Below are positions 61,097 to 64,000 of a stretch of DNA of 64,000 bases, piece after piece (position 1 is the first letter of the stretch; the number at the start of each line of letters is the position of its first letter). This DNA is from JANQPX01 sp041398025 (lineage in GTDB: Bacteria > Pseudomonadota > Alphaproteobacteria > Geminicoccales > Geminicoccaceae). The stretch lies in NCBI GenBank assembly GCA_041398025.1, contig JAWKVM010000009.1:1-64000 (forward strand), read 5' to 3'. The position numbers and the translations under genes are program-made. The notes beneath the pieces are model-generated. The model was not told the DNA's origin. It did not search any database and saw nothing but the letters and a program-made list of their open reading frames with translations.

Positions 61097-62074
61097 ATGC
61101 TCATCAAGCAGCGACGCGCGTGGGAGATCCCGGAGCGCGAGGCCACGCCCGAGTCCGTCTATCTGCAGCGCCGTCAGCTCCTGAAGGGCATGGGTGCCGG
61201 CGCAGCCCTGCTCGCGGGCGGGGCGGCACCGCTGCGCGCGGCCTTCGCCGCCGGCGACGATCCGACGGCGGATCTCTATCCGCTCGACCGCAATCCCGCC
61301 TATACCCTGGATGACCGGTTTTCCGGGCCGACGCCGGAGGAGCTCGCCACCACCTACAACAATTTCTACGAGTTCGGCTCCCACAAGCAGATCTCGGCGG
61401 CAGCCCAGGTCCTGAAAATCCGTCCGTGGACGGTAACCATCGACGGTCTCGTCGAGGAAGAAAAGACCGTCGATGCCGACGATCTGATCCGCCAGATGCC
61501 GCTGGAGGAGCGGCTCTACCGTCATCGCTGCGTCGAAGCCTGGTCCATGGCCGTGCCGTGGAGCGGCTTTCCGCTGAAGGCCCTGGTGGATTTCGCACGC
61601 CCGACCTCGGGTGCCAAATATATACGCATGGAGACCTTCAACGATCCGGACATGGCATCAGGCCAGCGTCAGTTCTGGTATCCCTGGCCCTATATCGAAG
61701 GGCTGACCATCGAGGAGGCGACCAACGAGCTCGCCTTCATCGCGACCGGCCTGTACGGCAAACCCATGCCCAAGCAGAACGGCGCACCCCTTCGCCTCGC
61801 CGTGCCCTGGAAATACGGCTTCAAGTCGATCAAGTCGATCGTGCGCTTCAGCTTCACCGAGGAGCGGCCGAAAAGCTTCTGGGAGGAGATCCAGAGCTCG
61901 GAATATGGATTCTGGGCGAACGTGAACCCCGAAGTCTCCCACCCGCGCTGGAGCCAGGCGTCCGAACGGCCGCTCGGCGGCGACACGAAGATCCCGACGC
62001 TCCTCTATAACGGCTATGAAGAATTCGTCGCCGATCTTTACAAGGATCTTCAGGACCAGCCGCTATTCATGTGA
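61097..62074 (+). CDS. msrP: protein-methionine-sulfoxide reductase catalytic subunit MsrP
   Basis: A 325-residue molybdenum enzyme that repairs oxidised methionine in periplasmic proteins (formerly YedY). It has a Tat signal (RRQLLKGMGAG, cleavage after about residue 51), the molybdenum-ligand Cys145 in HRCVEAWSMAVPW, and NFYEFGSHK and KYGFKSIKSIVRF for pterin binding. The heme partner MsrQ is not next to it, so electrons must come from a distant msrQ or another donor. AAAGAGAAC precedes the ATG. Confidence 0.93.
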   Translation: MLIKQRRAWEIPEREATPESVYLQRRQLLKGMGAGAALLAGGAAPLRAAFAAGDDPTADLYPLDRNPAYTLDDRFSGPTPEELATTYNNFYEFGSHKQISAAAQVLKIRPWTVTIDGLVEEEKTVDADDLIRQMPLEERLYRHRCVEAWSMAVPWSGFPLKALVDFARPTSGAKYIRMETFNDPDMASGQRQFWYPWPYIEGLTIEEATNELAFIATGLYGKPMPKQNGAPLRLAVPWKYGFKSIKSIVRFSFTEERPKSFWEEIQSSEYGFWANVNPEVSHPRWSQASERPLGGDTKIPTLLYNGYEEFVADLYKDLQDQPLFM

Positions 62075-62165
62075 TTTCTTTGACTTTTCCGGAAAGCCCG
62101 CTATAACCGGCTGAATTCTACAGTGCCCGCTTGGGATTTGTCCGGTTCTCTCTGATGCGTCGGGC
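62075..62165. other. spacer between msrP and the candidate sRNA terminator
   Basis: No gene is visible. A 62-codon ORF from 62131 reads through the hairpin array and lacks any family resemblance. Confidence 0.3.
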
Positions 62166-62193
62166 AAAAAAAAGCCGGGCACGACGGCCCGGC
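62166..62193 (-). terminator. Rho-independent terminator (sRNA / LysR gene)
   Basis: Perfect 7-bp stem GCCGGGC / GCCCGGC with a 6-nt loop (62174-62193) and an uninterrupted run of eight U on the minus strand (A8 at 62166-62173). Confidence 0.92.
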
Positions 62194-62330
62194 GGAGCTA
62201 ATCAGGGAGGCTTAACGTCTGGGAGACGTGAGGATCAGAGATCCTCAAAACTTCAGGCATCGCGCCTGAAGGAGGGACGAAGACCAGAGGCCCTCAGTCC
62301 CGGCAGCGAGATCAGCTAGGTGCTGTTCTC
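62166..62330 (-). ncRNA. candidate structured small RNA with hairpin array
   Basis: Read leftward, this stretch forms consecutive perfect hairpins: CTTCAGGC/GCCTGAAG (stem of 8), GAGGATC/GATCCTC (7), ACGTCT/AGACGT (6) and last GCCGGGC/GCCCGGC (7) followed by eight U. Between them lie unpaired CU-rich stretches, CCCUCC and GCCUCCC, that look like anti-Shine-Dalgarno motifs of alphaproteobacterial sRNAs. No protein-coding frame is supported. The 5' end is uncertain; TATAAC near 62373-62378 may be a -10 element. It could also be an extended 3' UTR of the LysR gene, whose stop is 106 bp upstream of 62330. Confidence 0.55.
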
Positions 62331-62435
62331 ATGCTGCGTTGCAATATATATCTCGGTTATAATTTAAATACCAGCCCTTGGTTGCATGGCAGCTATGCGT
62401 TATTGCTGCCCTGTGTTTTTGGCGCAACAGTTGAG

Positions 62436-63356
62436 TCACCAGACCTGCTGCTCGCCCATTTTGCGTACCAGGAAGTCGCGAAAGGCCCCGACACGCGCGG
62501 AAGCTCTCATTTCCTCCGGGTAAACGAAGTACACGTCGAAGCCCGGGCCTTCGAGCTGCGGTAGAACCCGGATCAACTGATCCGAGATCGAACCGAGGTA
62601 GTCTGGCAAGGAAGCCACACCTGCTCCCTTCTGCGCCGCACGCAGCATGCCGAAGACATTATTGATTGAAAGAGCGGGTGCGCGCGGCGGTCTCGGATCG
62701 TCTTCGTCCCGTCCCGCCTCCAGCACCCAGTTGAGGCTCGGCACCGGCGGCGGCGTGGTGCTGGTGCCGGTGCCGTAGTCGATCAGGCGATGCCGGTCGA
62801 GATCGTCGGCGGTCTCGAGCGGCGGCGCCGTCTTCAGATAGCCCGGCGAGGCGTAGAGATGGGTGTGGGCCGTGCGCAGCTTCTTCTGGATCAGATCAGG
62901 CTTGCTCGGCGGGGTCAGGCGAATGCCGACATCCGCCTCGCGCATGCTGAGGTCGAGCTCGGCATCCAGCACCAGGAGATTGATGGTGATGTCCGGATAG
63001 AGGTCGAGAAATTCCTGGAGATGGCTGGTGAGCCAGAACGACCCGAAGCCCTGATTGGCGGTCACGCGCAGATGCCCGGACGGCGCTTCCTTGCTCTCGC
63101 TCAGCAGGCTCGACGTGGTCGCGATCTTGCTCGCGATCAGCTTGGCGCTTTCCAGCAGCAGTTCGCCCTGCTCGGTCAGCACCAGGCCGCGCGCATGGCG
63201 GTGGAACAGCGGCGTGCCGATGTCCTCCTCGAGCGCGCTGATCTGCCGGCTGATCGCCGACTGGCTCAGATTGAGCGCTTCGGTGGCGCGGGTGAAGCTG
63301 CCGGCTTCGGCGACGCCGTGGAAGACGCGAATGCGATCCCAGTCCTGCAAGGGCAT
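62436..63356 (-). CDS. LysR-family regulator (LsrB/VtlR-like)
   Basis: A 306-residue regulator: winged helix at residues 5-65 (FHGVAEAGSFTRATEALNLS, QSAISRQISALE) and effector-binding domain from about 92. Its place directly after trxB on the same strand (3-bp gap) is that of LsrB/VtlR in Rhizobiales, regulators of redox balance, surface sugars and AbcR sRNAs. Unlike redox-sensing LysR proteins such as OxyR it has no cysteine at all, so it must sense something other than direct thiol oxidation. The downstream region encodes a candidate sRNA. Confidence 0.85.
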   Translation of the reverse strand: MPLQDWDRIRVFHGVAEAGSFTRATEALNLSQSAISRQISALEEDIGTPLFHRHARGLVLTEQGELLLESAKLIASKIATTSSLLSESKEAPSGHLRVTANQGFGSFWLTSHLQEFLDLYPDITINLLVLDAELDLSMREADVGIRLTPPSKPDLIQKKLRTAHTHLYASPGYLKTAPPLETADDLDRHRLIDYGTGTSTTPPPVPSLNWVLEAGRDEDDPRPPRAPALSINNVFGMLRAAQKGAGVASLPDYLGSISDQLIRVLPQLEGPGFDVYFVYPEEMRASARVGAFRDFLVRKMGEQQVW

Positions 63357-63359
63357 CCC

Positions 63360-64000
63360 CTACGCGCTTAACCGCCCGCCGGCGGCCTTCTTGAGCGCCG
63401 GTGCGTCGGCACCCTCCGGCGCCGCAGCCTCGAGCCCGGCCAGATATTTTTCCGCCTCGAGCGCTGCCATGCAGCCGGTGCCGGCGGCGGTCACCGCCTG
63501 ACGGTAGATATGATCCTGGACGTCGCCCGCGGCGAACACACCCGGGACATTGGTCGCAGTGCTGTCCGGCCGGGTGCGCACATAGCCATGCTCGTCCATG
63601 TCGAGCTGGCCTTTCACCAGCGCGGTCGCCGGATCATGACCGATCGCGATGAAGATTCCGTCAACGTCGAGACGCTGCTCAGCACCCGTCCCGACATGCT
63701 TCACGCGAACGCCCGTGACCCCGAGCGGCTGCTCCTCGCCCAGGATCTCCTCGACCACATGATCCCAGAGCACCTCGATCTTGGGATTGGCGAGCAGGCG
63801 GTCCTGCAGGATCTTCTCCGCGCGCAGGTCGCCCCGCCGGTGGATCAGGGTGACCTTGCTGGCGAGATTGGCGAGATAGTTCGCCTCCTCGACCGCGGTA
63901 TTGCCGCCGCCGACCACCGCGACCGGCTTTCCCCGATAGAAGAAACCGTCGCAGGTCGCGCAGGCGGAGACGCCAAATCCCGAAAATTTCTCCTCGCTCG
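63360..64000 (-). CDS. trxB: thioredoxin reductase, C-terminal part (cut by window edge)
   Basis: FAD/NADPH enzyme that reduces thioredoxin. About 212 residues are present: the redox-active CATC (SACATCDGFF), the NADPH-binding GGGNTAVEEANYLA, TLIHRRGDLRA, and the C-terminal FAD motif GVFAAGDVQD. The last 25 residues (AAPEGADAPALKKAAGG) are an Ala-rich extension beyond the usual end. The N-terminal FAD half lies beyond position 64000. It is followed after 3 bp by the LysR gene, so the two are co-transcribed. Confidence 0.96.
   Translation of the reverse strand, partial: SEEKFSGFGVSACATCDGFFYRGKPVAVVGGGNTAVEEANYLANLASKVTLIHRRGDLRAEKILQDRLLANPKIEVLWDHVVEEILGEEQPLGVTGVRVKHVGTGAEQRLDVDGIFIAIGHDPATALVKGQLDMDEHGYVRTRPDSTATNVPGVFAAGDVQDHIYRQAVTAAGTGCMAALEAEKYLAGLEAAAPEGADAPALKKAAGGRLSA

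Overview
This is a GC-rich (roughly two thirds G+C) chromosomal segment from an alphaproteobacterium. The evidence is the gene order aminotransferase-hom-glpX-recJ, the trxB-LysR pair, a RIME-like intergenic palindrome, FnrL/FixK-style TTGAT-N4-ATCAA boxes, and a complete trimethylamine/TMAO utilisation locus of the kind found in marine roseobacters and Methylocella. I cannot name the genus. Both ends cut a gene: lipA on the left and trxB on the right.

Left third (1-20,500). The N-terminus of lipA is followed by a PEP-CTERM surface protein behind a near-perfect sigma-54 promoter. Next comes an operon of TRAP permeases (no binding protein), an enoyl-CoA hydratase, a CaiB-type CoA transferase and a GNAT protein. 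Then come a Tag-family glycosylase, an unusually long di-heme cytochrome c peroxidase, and a GH51 arabinofuranosidase with the stump of a sugar ABC permease beside it. A compact signalling island follows: a soluble histidine kinase and three receiver proteins, none with a DNA-binding output (HDOD, degenerate HD-GYP, and an unnamed domain). After it lie an aldo/keto reductase, a DUF427-class III cyclase fusion, an EamA transporter and two small conserved proteins.

Middle (20,500-34,500). A MacAB/DevBCA-like export trio reads leftward, preceded by a microaerobic/stress gene set (two c-type cytochromes, a 53-residue ORF, a YdcH protein and a membrane stress protein) with several FNR-type boxes. 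A flavodoxin reads the other way. Next is a sulfide/persulfide operon: Crp-family regulator, DUF2892, two YeeE/YedE halves, an ETHE1-like persulfide dioxygenase, a phosphatase-like/SQR fusion and a SulP transporter. A membrane-anchored spermidine-synthase-like protein follows.

TMA/TMAO locus (34,500-49,800). It contains tmoXVW (TMAO uptake), tdm (TMAO demethylase, here broken by two single-base frameshifts), a GntR regulator with a strong inverted repeat, a class I glutamine amidotransferase, tmm (trimethylamine monooxygenase), a divergent five-gene HAAT-type ABC transporter and a TPR-like protein. TMA is oxidised by Tmm to TMAO, TMAO is imported by TmoXWV, and Tdm splits TMAO into dimethylamine and formaldehyde. 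The later steps (DMA monooxygenase, GmaS, MGS/MGD) are not in the window.

Right end (49,800-64,000). Housekeeping genes: tRNA-Glu(UUC), recJ, glpX, hom, an aminotransferase, a Pro/acid-rich lipoprotein, phaC, a DUF2079 membrane protein and msrP. The last part is a string of hairpins ending in a terminator (a candidate sRNA), a LysR regulator of LsrB/VtlR type, and trxB.
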